A DNA stretch of 64,000 bases from Petrosia ficiformis (lineage: Eukaryota; Porifera; Demospongiae; Haplosclerida; Petrosiidae): assembly GCA_947044365.1 (NCBI GenBank), contig OX345636.1, positions 40,776,191 through 40,840,190 on the forward strand. The letters run 5' to 3'. Below are positions 11,263 to 24,954 of the stretch, piece after piece. A program made the translations under genes and the position numbers. A model generated the notes under the pieces. The model worked only from the letters and a program-made list of their open reading frames with translations. It was not told the DNA's origin and did no database searches. Every line of letters begins with the position of its first letter. Positions within the stretch are counted from its first letter, which is position 1.

Positions 11263-14200
11263 TCATTGTCGTTCCATTTTTTGCATACCAGGATCATCAC
11301 GAATTTCCTAGTAACATGCAAAATTCATTCAGTGTTGTCATTAATTATTAATTAATTCTCACCCGAATTTGTTGTGTAAGTACACAAATATCACAAAAAA
11401 AGGACAACAGAAAATCCTTTGCCAACGATCCCTATTGAAGTTATAATAAAAGAGAAGGTAGTATTAATTATTCACTACATAAGAGCATGTGATCCCCTTT
11501 TGTTAGCTTTTGTTTATCACAATACTAAATATGGCATGCAAAAAAGGAGTATAACATTATTTATACTCATAATTACACAATGGTATGCTTCTTCACTACA
11601 TAGTATAAAATTTGATTCATGACAATGTTTCAATCAGTGTATGAAAGTTGCTTCTATACACAAGATCAGTGCCTTTGGCAGTAGTACTAAGTACATGTAT
11701 AATTATTATAAATGTTAGTGTTGTTTTAATATGCCAATAATGACTACTTTTATTTATAGTTATATATAGTATGAGAGTTTTCTCAAAATGTTTATCAACT
11801 AAAATAACAGTATCAGGCTTACTGAAAGCCAGTTATTGGCCATTTTCATATAAGTTAGCCACTATAAGACTAGTTATAGTTTAGTTGTAGTTTAGTTAAC
11901 TAACAGTCATAATGGTTTACTAAAAGGGGAAAGGGGTTTTAACTAAAATAACATTAAAGGTATGTATACATTACTATAATATATCATACTACTATTTGTA
12001 GCACACAAATGGACAATTGATGTATAAACTATGATTTACTTCGTATCCTTTCTGAGTCCTCATTTTGTCCCTGAGATAAGTATTATGTCCAGCAAATCCA
12101 CATTGTCTGAAGGCAGAAATCACCAGACAATTTATCAGGCAACACATCCACTTATCTTCACCAAGACTTTCAGCCATCTCACCAATAACAAAACATGGAC
12201 AGAAGAAAGCATACAGACCTGAAGAAATGTGTATAATTATGGTATATACATTCAGAATGCAATGTGAATCCACTGTATGGTTTATCAGGAGCCATACAAT
12301 AGGTTGAAAAGTGTAACTGTGTGCATTTTCAATCTTGTAGGTGTCAGCAGATTAAGTAGTTGATTAATAATAATTGCTATTTAGGACTCTTCAGATATCA
12401 GGGAGAGTATACACTAAGACAGAGAGGGAAATAACAGTCAGACATCAGACAATTTCTGACCATTTAGCCTGTCTGAGCCAATCTCACTTTGCTTGGACAT
12501 TTTGTCCTAGCAATAGAATAAATATGTAAAAAAAAGTGAAAATTAAAGGAATGCTCTCACAGGAATAGTAAACAATCTGTGGCATTTGTAAATACAAGTA
12601 ACTGCTAAATCATGATAATTATTTCTTGATCTGCTACCCACACTCTTAGTATATCTCATTTTTATGGCCCGTAGGGCCATCCCTATAATTGCTTTCCACG
12701 GGGTTTAATGTATATATATATATATATATAATATATAATATATGTTTGTGTCACTTGCGCGACTATGCGTTGTATACGTAGTTAAGGAAGTTGCGTCACT
12801 CCTGGGGGACTGGTCAATTAATGGGCGTGGCGCGTAAAAGAACGAGGCTCTTCGAGCTACAGACAAGCCAGCAAGATTCAGAAACTGCTAATAACTGTTC
12901 CATTTAGCAGAGAAACAGTATAAATATTATGCAAGAATCTTTAACAAGTAAGTATAATAAATTGTTAAGTTTCAGATATGAGGAAATCATCATTTAGAAT
13001 CTTGTAGGAATACTTCAGTCAGTTCATCAAAGATCTGTGTACTTAGACTGCAATCAGGCTGACACTTACTTCTTCAGGCCCCAGCTTTCGAGTACACAGA
13101 AAGGTAGAGACACTAGTGCCATCAGCAATGCTTAATACATAGTCATCACAAAGCAAATATAGGGATGTTTTTTTCTCTATATACACTTGTTTAAATTAAA
13201 TGTTATCCCAATTTGTTCTTTATGTTAATTGATCATATAGTCGTGCACAACATACATACATACATATACATGCTACCATAGGAAACTAAGGTCATGGTGA
13301 ACGCGATTGGCCTTTACACTTAATTACACAAACAATTAAGTGCTATTTAAAATCAAATATAGTTTGTTCACACCTCAAAATTAAGATATGATGACTTTAT
13401 ATGTATAGTTTAGGTTAATAAATGATTATACTGTAACGTAATAGTAAACAAATGGATTGAAGTTTGACATACACAAAAAAAGAACAGGAAGAATGATTAT
13501 ATGAAAATGGTGCAGGTAAAAAGATTATTGCATGGTTATTCCAAACTATTGAAGTTCTGAAAATTTTTCTTAATGACCTTTAAAAAACAAATGCTATACA
13601 AGTAAGTGCTAATACTGGCCTACAGTATATTAGCACTTGTTTGTATAATATTATACGGGGGTGGAATATTTATACAAACATTCACTAGTCTTCTGAAGAT
13701 ATTCATTGTTACTTTGTTTACATAATAATGGGATGGTATTTACATGTAATTATTTTAATAGTTTTAAATATATAATACCACAAGTATCTATATTTACATA
13801 GGCACTTGTAAATTAACCAAATACTACATGTAGCTACCTTACAGCCCTAAAGTTTTTCGCAAAAACTGATTGATCGCAAAAATAACGGTCATATCCACCA
13901 CATGCTATCATTTTTGGTGAACGTGAAACGTTTATCGTGAAATGGATGCAAAACGCAAATATTTTACCCCAAAAAATTCAAGCCTATACAGTATTCTCTT
14001 GCTCTCTCCTGGTCACATAAATATATAACTATCATAAATGCGATTTACTAAACTAATATGATTGCTTCAATATCTTGATATCACAATAGTGCAAGGATTT
14101 CTTTTCATCTATTTGCATATCCATACATAAAGTTTATAGTAGAAGTAATCCTCCAAACTCCGAGTTTATTTATATATGCATGTACATGGTTGATGAACAG

Positions 14201-14481
14201 AGTGTTATCTCGATAGTGAAGTTATCAAATGTTTGAGATACTGAGTGGTTTTAGATAACTAAAACTATTACGTTATTCAGTAAATATCTAAAGAATAGGT
14301 AGCTTTTCAAGCACATTACACTCATACAGGTCCATACACAATCACATTAAAAGTTTAAAAGATTTATTAATAGGTGTGAATCTTGCACCCCTCAGTGACT
14401 ACAATCTATCTTGTTTACTGTTAACTTACAAAGAGTACAATCAGAAAAGCAGCCGCACAGCGGGTATTTGAAGTCAGACAT
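11263..14481 (-). CDS. PLAC8 (cornifelin-like) cysteine-rich small membrane protein (copy B)
   Basis: Exon 1, 14430-14481, encodes MSDFKYPLCGCFSDCTL. Exon 2, 12040-12218, joins in phase and gives LYAFFCPCFVIGEMAESLGE followed by CCLINCLV and a tail ending RDKMRTQKGYE. A terminal exon at 11263-11307 gives EIRDDPGMQKMERQ and stop. The CDC and CPC-type cysteine clusters and 'GE.AE.LGED' region are typical of PLAC8 proteins, which associate with the plasma membrane and affect ion or metal handling. The usual second CCP-C cluster is not in these exons, so one exon between 11308 and 12039 may be unlocated, or this copy is shortened. It is a duplicate of the relic at 2820-5820. Confidence 0.7.
11800..11955. 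repeat. Dispersed repeat (family F)
   Basis: The stretch 'gccagttattggccatttt ... gttatagtttagttaac' recurs at 21325-21475 and 60010-60260. No coding content. Confidence 0.65.
12662..13185. repeat. Miniature inverted-repeat element, family A
   Basis: One end reads GGCCATCCCTATAATTGC then an AT microsatellite and GTTTGTGTCACTTGCGCGAC. The other end carries the inverted 'GGGATGTTTTTTTCTCTATA' type terminus. Nearly the same sequence is present at 60440-60910. Other members lie at 27120-27530 (inverted), 37210-37765 and 55355-56400. Confidence 0.8.
13370..13600. repeat. Miniature element, family B
   Basis: Contains ACCTCAAAATTAAGATAT and GATTGAAGTTTGACATAC, shared with 22390-22650 and 25435-25935. 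Confidence 0.65.
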
Positions 14482-14642
14482 GTTGCAGTTGTGAGTTTTT
14501 GAATCGATAATCACACTAGTCTCACGAGCCAGACGCTCACTGAAAAGTCAAAAGTTTCAAAACAGCAAATTACCCGGGACCAGAGATCTGCCAGGACAAA
14601 TGAAATAGTGGTTACCGCCTTACCGGTTGCTCAGCACTATTT

Positions 14643-14660
14643 GCGCTGCACGTGCAGCGC
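14643..14660. promoter_or_regulatory. Perfect 18-bp palindrome upstream of the YqaJ gene
   Basis: GCGCTGCACGTGCAGCGC is its own reverse complement and has a CACGTG core, the E-box recognised by bHLH factors. It lies about 145 bases upstream of the start codon in a locally CG-rich patch. A regulatory role is inference. Confidence 0.4.
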
Positions 14661-14804
14661 ACGAGGCTACCTCTTTCAGTTTTGCAACAGAGACATGTAG
14701 AGCGTTCGATTACGTCATCGCATCATGGCAACCGTTGCTAACCACCATCTTGAGAGGCAAACGCGTAATAATTTTCGAGCTCCCACGTGCTGGCCACTCT
14801 TGTT

Positions 14805-17005
14805 ATGATGGAGCAAGTATCAGAGTATTATAGCTGGTTGTCTGCAGAGTCCAAGCAAAGGTACACTGATAAGGTAATTGGTGTGGGCCTCAGGAAGGAT
14901 CCATATGCCATTCCTAGTGAGCTTTGGCTGGCAGAACCTGACCTGGTTCCAGATGTGAAATGGAGTGATATGTTTGTGTATATGGTTGCTACCCCAAGTG
15001 CTTATACCAAGGCAGAGATAAAGGTATGTTATGAACCCTTAATAAGTGGAAGCTTAGCTTTTAGCTAGCTATCAATAATATTTGTAGAGCTGGAAGGGGA
15101 TGTTGGGGGGTGATAGTTTTGTCAAGGCTGGCTGGGTTCATGATCTTAGAGCCCATCAGTTCAACCATTCCAGTAAAAATTGTTGGCTGATTATGGGAAA
15201 GGTAATACTATCATACTAAAACAATTGCAAGTTACCTATAATATTGTTTGTACACAATAAGGTCAAACATTCTCAGAGGATGACAGGAACTGCTTTACTT
15301 CCATGGGTGGTTTGCCAACACAGTGGAGAAATACTTACTGCACATTGCACATGCATGGCAGGGTGAGTTGGTTATTGTAATAACATTATCCTCTAAGTCA
15401 AAATGACTCATATATTATATAGGCTAGGTGAAACATGTTCTCATGTTGCTGCTGTAATCACCTGCCTAATAAGAGCAGCAGAGTTGCAATCCAGTTCAGG
15501 AGATAGTGCATGCACATCTCAAAAGTGTAGCTGGCTTCCAACTGCCCAAGATGTAAGTAAACCAGCTACACGTACATGCATTACTTTACTTTTAATGCCA
15601 TCACAAAGAATAGGTTGAACCAGCTGATATCAGAGACATCAGTTTATCTGACAAACTACCACCTGGAACTTCAATAAAAGTAGATTCTCCAACAGTTGAT
15701 GAATTGAGCTGTTTTTATGCTGCATTAGATAGTTCTAAAATGAAGCCAGCAATATTAAAGATCACTCCACCATATTCCAAGCAGTTTATCCCAGAGATGT
15801 GTGACAACTCTCTCCCACCACCTCTTTCACAATTTTATGATCCAGAAGCACTAAGAATGGATTACCTAGCTCTAATCAAGAAGTGTGAAGAAGTGGCCCT
15901 TACCTTAAAGGTTATTATTATGAAGTTTTTATAAACATATTGTATTGACTCGTGATAAATCCTTCAGGTGACTTTGGAACAAGTAATTAAAATGGAGAAG
16001 TCTACTCATGGCCAAACTCAAAATAAACTATGGTTTAGACACAGAGAGGGAAGAATAACAGCATCTAATTTTAAAGCTGCAGTTAGAACAAACCAATCCA
16101 TGCCAGCTGTAAGCCTCATTAAGCGGATCTGCTATCCAGAGGCATACAAGTTCACCACTGAAAGTACAAGGTAACTACCGCTATCTGTTACAATGAATGC
16201 AGTGCATCAATAAATTTTCTTAGATGGGGGTGTACTCACGAAAAAGATGCACTTAAAGCATACGCTAACAAACAGAAAAATCAGCACACTAAGTTCACTC
16301 TTGAGGATGCAGGTCTCTTCATTTCAATGGAGAGACCCTACATTGGTGCTTCGCCCGATGCTATTGTCACTTGTGAATGTTGTGGGAAGGGCACAGTGGA
16401 AGTCAAGTGCCCTTTTTGTTATAAAGATGGATTTCCTGAAGATGACAATCCTTCAAATTTCTGCATGACCAAGGACAAGTCAGGTATTATAACTATAGTT
16501 ATTGACTACCTAATCATATAGACATAATTATTATAATTATAATTTATGTGTAATTATATAATTATATATCACATGTATTACAGGGTGCTGGAAGTTATCC
16601 AGGGAACATTCATATCACTACCAAGTGCAAGTTCAACTGAATGTGTGCAGTGATGTAAAGTATGGGGATTTTGTGCTTTGGACTACAGGAGGAATAGCCA
16701 TGGAAAAGATTACCATAGACAGGGAATTCTATGAAAATGCTGCACATAGAGTAGAACACTTTTTTACTTACGGTGTACTGCCAGAAATTGTTGGCAAATG
16801 GTATACTAGAAAACATGTGGCTGACAAGGATGGAATAGTACAACCTCCTAGCGAAATTGAACAGGAAAAAGCAGAATATGAAGAAGACCCGACAAAGTCA
16901 TGGTGCTACTGTGGAGAACCTAGTTATGGTCAAATGATTATGTGCGAGCACAGAGACTGTAGTATTCAATGGTTTCATTTCGAAGGCTTGTTGGTTATGA
17001 AGTGA
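14805..17005 (+). CDS. SWIM zinc finger - YqaJ-type nuclease - PHD finger protein
   Basis: Eight exons join in phase: 14805-15023, 15088-15201, 15262-15362, 15423-15552, 15614-15910, 15968-16170, 16224-16483, 16584-17005; 581 aa. The start is [16 protein letters not shown] zinc finger spans the exon 3/4 join (CTC...GETCSHVA; CxC...CxH). The middle region has [10 protein letters not shown], then GASPDAIV and GTVEVKCPF, the Asp...Glu-x-Lys pattern of YqaJ/lambda-exonuclease PD-(D/E)XK nucleases. The C-terminus, [17 protein letters not shown] followed by [10 protein letters not shown], is a PHD finger. This architecture, as I recall it, is common in sponge and cnidarian genomes in many copies and may be transposon-derived, but no inverted repeats or transposase flank it. 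DNA end-processing is the likely activity; biological role unknown. Confidence 0.85.
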
Positions 17006-17774
17006 GTTGAACAAACTCGTGCACCAGGACCAGGTGTCCAGTCTTTTCTGTTGATGTTTTTTAACCATGCTAATCGACGTCTTGTGGACACCTCACGAAC
17101 ATGATCACCTTGATTCTCTATGACCTGAGTTAATTGAAAAACAACAACAACAAATTGTCTTGTTATAGCTAGCCAGAAGCTTAGCTAGCTTACATACCAC
17201 TGTAACTTACATGTAGCTAGCAAGCCACCTGAATAACTATAACACTAAACTTAGCTACACCAGTTGCTAGCTAGCTAGGTAGTTAGTCATTTTTGCTTAC
17301 TTTAGGTATCATATGGAATGAAAGGTCTCTTCCTTTCCCCTGCCTGTTTGTGCATCCGACAACACAACAAGAATGAACCATCTTCTATGAATACTATGAT
17401 ACTTTGCCTCGCAAAATGGCGGTGGGGGTGTGGTTTATTGCCAATGACGTCAAGCGCACGCTCTCTATTCGAAATTATTATAACCACACCCACCTTGATA
17501 AGCATATAATGTGTGAGGTGTGGCTCAGCATCACAAATGCAGCTTCTTTGCAACTTTCTGGACCTCCTGGAGCAATCTAACACTCACTCAACCTTGCTTA
17601 CCAATTACTGCAAGCACAGCATCCACTCAAGTCTGCAAGCGAACGGTATTTTTCACTTATTCTCCCAACATCCCTTTCTCTCTCACTAGAACCAGCTAGA
17701 AAGCAAGTCTATACATCACACATACATCAACATCCCATTCTGATCTCCTTTTTCTAACTTCAAAGTAACATCAA

Positions 17775-17885
17775 AGGGCGGACACTTGAATCAAAGCACC
17801 GCCCGACCACATCCAACAAAGCGTGGGCGTTTTTGACAATAGAATGCCGACATGCCGCCACCACATTGGCATACTCTCGTAATCT
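17775..17885. repeat. Dispersed repeat (family E)
   Basis: Shares ACATCCAACAAAG.GTGGGCG and CAATAGAATGCCGACAT with 62617-62730. Function unknown. Confidence 0.7.
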
Positions 17886-19039
17886 ACAGTAATTAGGGGC
17901 GTGGTACATATAATAGTTTATATATGGAGGGTGTGGTTACGGAACGGAATATTCGCGAAAATCTTTGTGTAATTAATTATTCATAAGGGGTGTGGTCACT
18001 TAATTTAGGCTATGCGCAATAATAGATTATCTTCTGCGTCCAAATTTAGACGCAGAATTATGTTTTGCATTCAGTGGGTAAACTGATTGACCAGTTGTTA
18101 TAGTTGTGTAAACTAACTCCACCCTTCATGTCATGTATGGTATGTAAACAACTCACAAAAATTTACTTTTTATAATTTTCAAATAAATTTACATACAAGT
18201 AAAAACTTAGGTGGGGCAATTACCCTCCTTGCCCCCCCTGTAGACTCGCCCCTGTTCCACAGCTAATTTTTCTCAGTCAGTAATTTCCTGGTTATTGTTT
18301 CGCACTGTTATGCACTTGTCTATACAGTCCCACCCATTCATTGCGGAAACTTGAAAATGTGGCTTCGCACATTTTATCACATCTTTGATAGTACTAGTAG
18401 TTTTCATCTTGTTACAATGTATGTCCACTTCTTATTTTGATGGAGTTGGTATACAATTTCAATATTGACATTGATGCAGGTATATCGATAGTTAAGAATT
18501 TTATACCGGTTGTCTTACCAAATAATGTGTGAATCCAAGTATCGAGTCTCACGAGATTACCATCAAATAGCATATTAATAGTAGTGTGTAGCAATTTGTA
18601 TGATGAATTGGCTCAGTATAATTAAATTAATAACTATAATAGGCTGTTGTGTTTCAGGGATGAGAAAGTCAGCCATGATTAATGAATGTTGGACACCACA
18701 AAGCAATCATAGGGATACCTTTTCTTCATATACTTTGTTTGTTCATTAGCTTCTAGTCCTATGTGTCGCGTCTGTTTGTGTCAAGGTAGATCATGTGATG
18801 ATACATACAAATGAAACGTAACCAAGATCAAACTAGGGAAATTTGATTGTTTATCCTAATATATAGTGGACCTCGGGTTGACTTTTACAGAGGATATAAA
18901 TGTCCAGGTTAGAGGGAAATGTGTTCTGTATTTCTACTAATAGGACAATAATGACCACTTTTTGTTGTACATATATATCACTTATGTATGTAATCATCAT
19001 ATAGTGGGTGAGTTACTAATGCTTCCTCTCCTCCTTCAG

Positions 19040-19090
19040 AAGGACCCATTGATAGGATCTCGTAGTTTTCTAAGCTTGAGAACCTTTGCG
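19040..19090 (+). other. Possible orphan exon
   Basis: A 51-base open segment (KDPLIGSRSFLSLRTFA) lies between a strong pyrimidine-rich acceptor ending CCTTCAG and a GTGAGT donor. No partner exon or family recognised. Confidence 0.2.
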
Positions 19091-19185
19091 GTGAGTTTAT
19101 AGAATTTCTTGTTTATGCAATCAGACAGTCATGATTAATTACCCCATATATGTTACTATTTACATAAACACTTTATACAGTGCAT

Positions 19186-19353
19186 GTCATCACCATACAG
19201 TAACACTAATTACCTTAATTAGTTCTAGTGTCAATATAGTATAGTAATTACTGTTGTGTGTAATTGACATGTACACCAATTACTGCTGTTGAACTGCTAT
19301 AGTGTGGAAATGAAACTACTGAGTAATTACTGTACTGTTTGGTGACTTTTTAT
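19186..19353. repeat. Palindromic miniature element, family C
   Basis: Ends with CACCATACAGTAA and its complement TTACTGTACTGTTTGGTG. Other copies: 19938-20365 (interrupted) and 21803-21983; a fragment lies near 35375-35450. Confidence 0.75.
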
Positions 19354-19631
19354 GCAGACATGCACTCATTAGCAAAATAATAAAAAGATAATTATGGTAC
19401 TATAATTATAGGGCTAGTGCAAAAACGTAGCACATGTATCTCCACTTGAGTAACTAGTACAGTTAACACTGTTATAGCTAAACAATTTAATAATAATAAT
19501 TACGTACTAAAATAATAATTGTCACTCCAGTAAGATAATGAAGTGAAATGAAAAAACATTTCATCACATAACTTTGTCAGTAATAAAATACTAATAATTA
19601 AATTAGACTACAGAAACAGTAGAAATAGATT

Positions 19632-22600
19632 TCATATCATTTTTAACATCTCTTCTGGTGGTACTCCCTCATAACAGATTTTGTATACAGCAGTCATTAG
19701 TGGAAAACTGGGAAAATAAAACAAACAAAACAGATTTATGTACACAAGAATAAGTATAATGTGTTTAGGATAATGAATATTGCATCTTATTATGAGGTTT
19801 TACAGGATATCCATGCCTGTATGCAGGAATTTTAAAAGGGAGTTATGTTTCATATGTCTGTCCAATGGTATGGAAATACCTGGATATTGTTCAGTAAATG
19901 TCCAGTAAATTAAAAACTGAACTGAAGGCAATAAAAGGTCACCATACAGTAACAGTAATTACCTTAGCAAGGGCGGATTCAGGATTTGAGATTGGGGGTG
20001 GGGGTGGTATGATTTCAATGGTTGATGTAAGGAGGTCTGGGGCATTGATTTTGGACCCCCTAAAATTGGCAATATGGTGCAATCTGGGAATTATTATTGT
20101 TATACCGGCTCCTTAACTATATACTATGCATTCAAAATACTAAGTATAAATAAATACTTTCTTGCTAGAGTTGATACTTATCCATCAAACAGTCATTACC
20201 ATGTGGGTATGTGCAATTTAGTTCTACTGTCAGTATAGTAGAGTAATTACTGTTTCACTATTGTAGTGTTCAATTGACAAGTATACCAATTACTATCAAA
20301 ACTACTGTTGAACTATAGTAGTGTGGAAATGAGCAATTACTGTACTGTATGGTGACATTTTATTATACTGTGGTTCAAAATGTCAGTTCACACACCTAAG
20401 TATACTAGCATAACAATAGGGGTCTGGTGTATGCCAGGGCACAGAACCCTTCTTAAAACGAAAAGTACCTTCTTGAATGCTAAAAACATTATTTGTACTG
20501 TATTGCTATTGTATTGCTATTGTATATTCTATTCTAATTGTTGGAGGTAGGAGATTACAAGTGGTTGTGGCTTGATGTGATGTGTTTAGTTTTATGAATA
20601 ATTAATAAGAAAAAAAATACCTTTCTTGATTAATTTCCTGGTGAGAACCCTCACTAATATTTTTATTATCTTGTGGGCAAAGGCATTATCTAATTGTTCA
20701 TACAACTTACTCTTGTTCTTTTTTCTCTTCTTTCAATAGTTTATGAACCTCAAGAGCAGCCAAAGGTCCCTGTAACTTCTGACCATTTAACATCTCCTGT
20801 TCTAATTCTTCAATTGACTACAAGTAAAATTAAATTAATATACAAACTTTAAAACGTTTCTTAATACCTACAGGGCCATCCTTACCCAATAGATTTGAGG
20901 TATGTTTATATAACAATAATACACTTGCTTGTATGTCACATATGTATTGCATAAAGAGTTAAGGAAGTTGAAACAACCTACTACAGTCACTTGTTTATCT
21001 ATTCTTAGTTTTTTTAACGGTTCTATTATATATTTTGTAATGTGTTAATTGCAGTTTACAAAAGCTTATCATTTCCTTCTGGTCAGTACTAGAGTATAGG
21101 GCTGAAAATCCTGATCTGTTTCTTTGTATCTGGGTACTCATTTAATGTTTGCGCATGTGAAGAAACCAAACATGTCAAATCGAAATTGCAATAAAATGGC
21201 AGTTGTTAAGTGTCTTGCTCTGTTTTGCCAGCTTTTTTGGCTTGTAGAGTGCAGAACGATCTGTAAAAACACCAATGCTGCTTGTATAAACATCTATTGA
21301 GTAATTACAGCAAAAAGGTAACTAACTAAAAGTGCCAATTATTGGCCAATTTTCATTTTAGTTAGTTATAGTTACTGCTGCAAACCTGTAATTTAGTTAT
21401 AGTTTCATTAACTAAAAGTCGATCATAATGCCTTATTAAAAGGGTTTTAGTTATAGTTAACTAAAACAACACTACTATTACAGTTCATTACAGCAAAAAG
21501 GTGAGGTAATACTATATATTTTAGTGCAAACAAGTCAGAATTTTTAGAGCAATTATCCGGGTACCTGACCATTATTGTGAATGAATATGTGAATAGTAAA
21601 AGACAGGATCCGATCCAGCCCTACTAGATAATTAGCCCACGGAATGATGCATTTAAGACATGAGAATGTCATAAGTAATGATTATTAGTCATCATAAACC
21701 AAGATAGGGTTACGTACATGTACATATCCATAATACATTCATAGTGTGAAACTATGCAATTATATAATACATGCACATAAATATATATACAGAATATGTC
21801 AATAAAAAGTAACCATACAGTAACAGTAATTACCTTAGTTCTATTGTCAGTACAGTATAGTAATTACTGTCTCACTACTGTGGTGTTGAATTGACGATTA
21901 CACCAATTACTGTTAAAATGAACTACTGTAGTGTGATAATGTAACTACTGAATAATTACTGTACTGTATGATGACTTTTTATTGATATATACTGTACATC
22001 AGAGTGGGAAATAACAGTGCTCAATGCATGCTAGTTGAACTATGGTGAGCACTGGTGACAGAATTGCTCACCAGATATTGTAGGCTTATTTCCCGCCCTC
22101 CTGTACATCAATATACAGGTACATGCAGATATATACAATGTAACCACAATTAAGTATTAATGTACCTTCCCTGCAGTAACAAACTTTTCAGATACCCTTC
22201 GATTTCTTCCCCCATAACAGGTAGCTATAATATCAGAGAAACCACAACTCTCAAGAAAGGTATCCATCCTCACTCCTTTGTAATACTGACCAGCAAATTT
22301 ACACATTTCTAACAATCCAATACGCATAACGGCAGCCTTTGTACTTGAACCATAACTGAAGAATTAAACATACAATGTAAATATGATAGAAGTCTGTTCA
22401 CATTGACGAGACCTCAAAATTAGGATGTAATGACTTTATATGTAATATAGTGTATAGGTTAACGTCATGATTATACTATAACGTTAACTCAAAAATGAAA
22501 CAGTGGATTGAAATTTTACATACATAAAAAGAACAGGAAGGTTAATTGTATGAAAATATTGCAGGTAAAAAGATTTTGGAGTTTCCAAAATAAAGCTATG

Positions 22601-23777
22601 AGTATTTTTCTGAGGCCAAGGTGAACATGAATGACTTTTAATACAGTACCGAGAGGTACATGTACTATACTGTATCGTGATTTTACTGTCCCATACTCTA
22701 TAGGAGTTATACACAAATTTTCTTGCATTTGTTGATAATAATAACAATTAACTAACCCAAGTCCATCACAAAATCCAGCAGCAACTGCAATTATATTCTG
22801 TATGATAAAAAATAATTTAAAATAACGCAATTCACCCCACCCTTGTAGAATTAAACACATGAATATGTAAATTTATTTGCTTTGTGATTACACACAGACA
22901 CAGACACAGACACAAACACACACATACAACATACACAAACATACATAATTTATGTACATGTATATATACCCATACCTACACAGATATACTATAGTGACTA
23001 TAGTGAAACACATACATGTACATGTATATCACACATACACAAGCACACATGCACACACACACAAACACACACACACACATACATACATGCATGCACATGC
23101 ACACACACACACACACATGCACGTACGCACACACATGCATGCATGCATACACACACACACATGCATGCATGCACGCACACACACACACACTGTACCGACA
23201 GAAAATGGCCAGACACACACACACATACACACGTAGACATAGATAAACACACTCTAACATGAAAAGGGTATATTATACATGTATATGGTTATGGTTCTTA
23301 CTTTTATTGCTCCACAAACTTCTACAGTAGCTGCATCTTTAGTAACTGATATCCTGAAATGATGTCTATGAAACAAGTCATATAATATCTGTCCATTGAC
23401 TTCATTACGAGCACCTACATGTACAGTATATAATATCATGTAATTCATGTATAATATATAATATATAATAAACATACAAATATACATGATAATACTGAGA
23501 TGAGAGAAAGAAGAAAGAAAGAAAGAAAGAAAGAAAGACACCTGAGGCAAATGAAAAATGAAAAAATGAGTTGCCTCAGGTGGGATTCGAACCCGTGACA
23601 CTCTGCACTCCGGACAGATCCTCTTACCAACTGACATGTAATTCATGTACAAAATATAATACCAAATAATGGAAATATACATACATGTACATCACATGTA
23701 CATAAATGTACATGTACATGTGGGTTCGAATCCCACCTGAGGCAACACATTTTTTCATTTTTCATTTGCCTCAGGTG

Positions 23778-23812
<35 letters not shown>

Positions 23813-24921
23813 CTCATCTCAGTATTATCATGTATGTACATGTACATGTATGTACATGTGATATTATTATAATATAGTACATGTATACAATATGTACATC
23901 GCGTATACACACGAAGTGATATATGAATATCATTGAGTGTGTATCGATAACACATGGAGGTGGGGTGCATTAACTGATCTATTTTGTGGGAAGCCATTAG
24001 ATCTGTGTTATCAAGGAAGTGATGTCAGAGGTCTCCATAACAACCACAATGACATACAACATGTAGGTACTATAAGAATGCCATGGTAATCAAAGTACGT
24101 CAAAATCCTGCTAAGAGTATCTTCATACTGAGAAGTGACTGTGAGGCTATAGTTGGGCTGTTGTTTGGACAAAATGGACAAGGAACATATTGATCCACAC
24201 AGTGATTTGGAAGTTTTCAAGCTACTGAAAAGGAAGAAATTAAGTAAATACCATCCTGTGAAAAGGTTTAAAACAGGAGCAAACAAGAAAAAAATGATAT
24301 CACCAAAGGATACTTTCCGAACAACACAAAGAGGAGCACATCTAGTACATGTATAATCACTCCACTTGAAGAGAAGTTGTGGGATTGTGACATATTTGGA
24401 ATAAGTGACCCAAAGTCATTGCAACGAAGTGTTTTTTTTTTCTCCATTAGGAAGAGATTTTGTATACTGGGTGGAGAAGAACAGCAACGTCTTGGTTCTT
24501 CACAATTTAATAGATCTTTTAATCCTGATTGTAGTAAGAGATTCGTCGAAACAGCTCAATTTCTGGCATACTTGGAGGTATTCATGGCTGTTCAATTGGA
24601 AATCTTATCGTGAACATTGATTGTGTGTCTCCACTGAAGAAGAGTCACTGTGACTTCTACGATAATACTTATTTTATTCTTACTCTTTGAATTTGTTATT
24701 GCAAAATTTATTATCTCTGGTTATATTTTATAAGTGATATCTGATATCCCCTAGCAGATATCAGATATCAGTTGTGTATGCTGTATATTTCACTGGCAGT
24801 GCCTTTCATCTAATGGCTTCCCATATGATAAATAATACAGTTAAAATTCAAAATTCACTAAAACAAAACTAATATACATGTACATGAATCCTTGTCTGTG
24901 GCAAGCACGTATGGCGCAATT

Positions 24922-24954
<33 letters not shown>

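Larger units (their letters stand above)
17006..19631. other. Intergenic region with no confident gene
   Basis: Holds an inverted pair around 17031-17095 (GGTGTCCA / TGGACACC), a family E repeat at 17775-17885, a hairpin with arms TTCTGCGTC and GACGCAGAA near 18032-18057, a family A fragment near 18640-18715, a possible orphan exon at 19040-19090 and a family C element at 19186-19353. Confidence 0.7.

Noticed and set aside
11992..12039. Read-through of PLAC8 exon 2 to the stop near 11992
   Set aside because: A good GT donor follows GYE, and a terminal exon with matching paralogue exists at 11263-11307; read-through remains a minor alternative.
14787..14805. Earlier start for the YqaJ gene
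   Set aside because: The upstream codon at 14787 is GTG; the first ATG pair is at 14805 and 14808.
14515..17095. YqaJ gene inside a TIR element starting at AGTCTCACGAGCCAGAC
   Set aside because: No inverted partner of that motif was found downstream of the gene.
22952..23260. Open frames in four phases over the CA/CATG repeat
   Set aside because: Translations are His/Thr or Cys/Val repeats dictated by the microsatellite.
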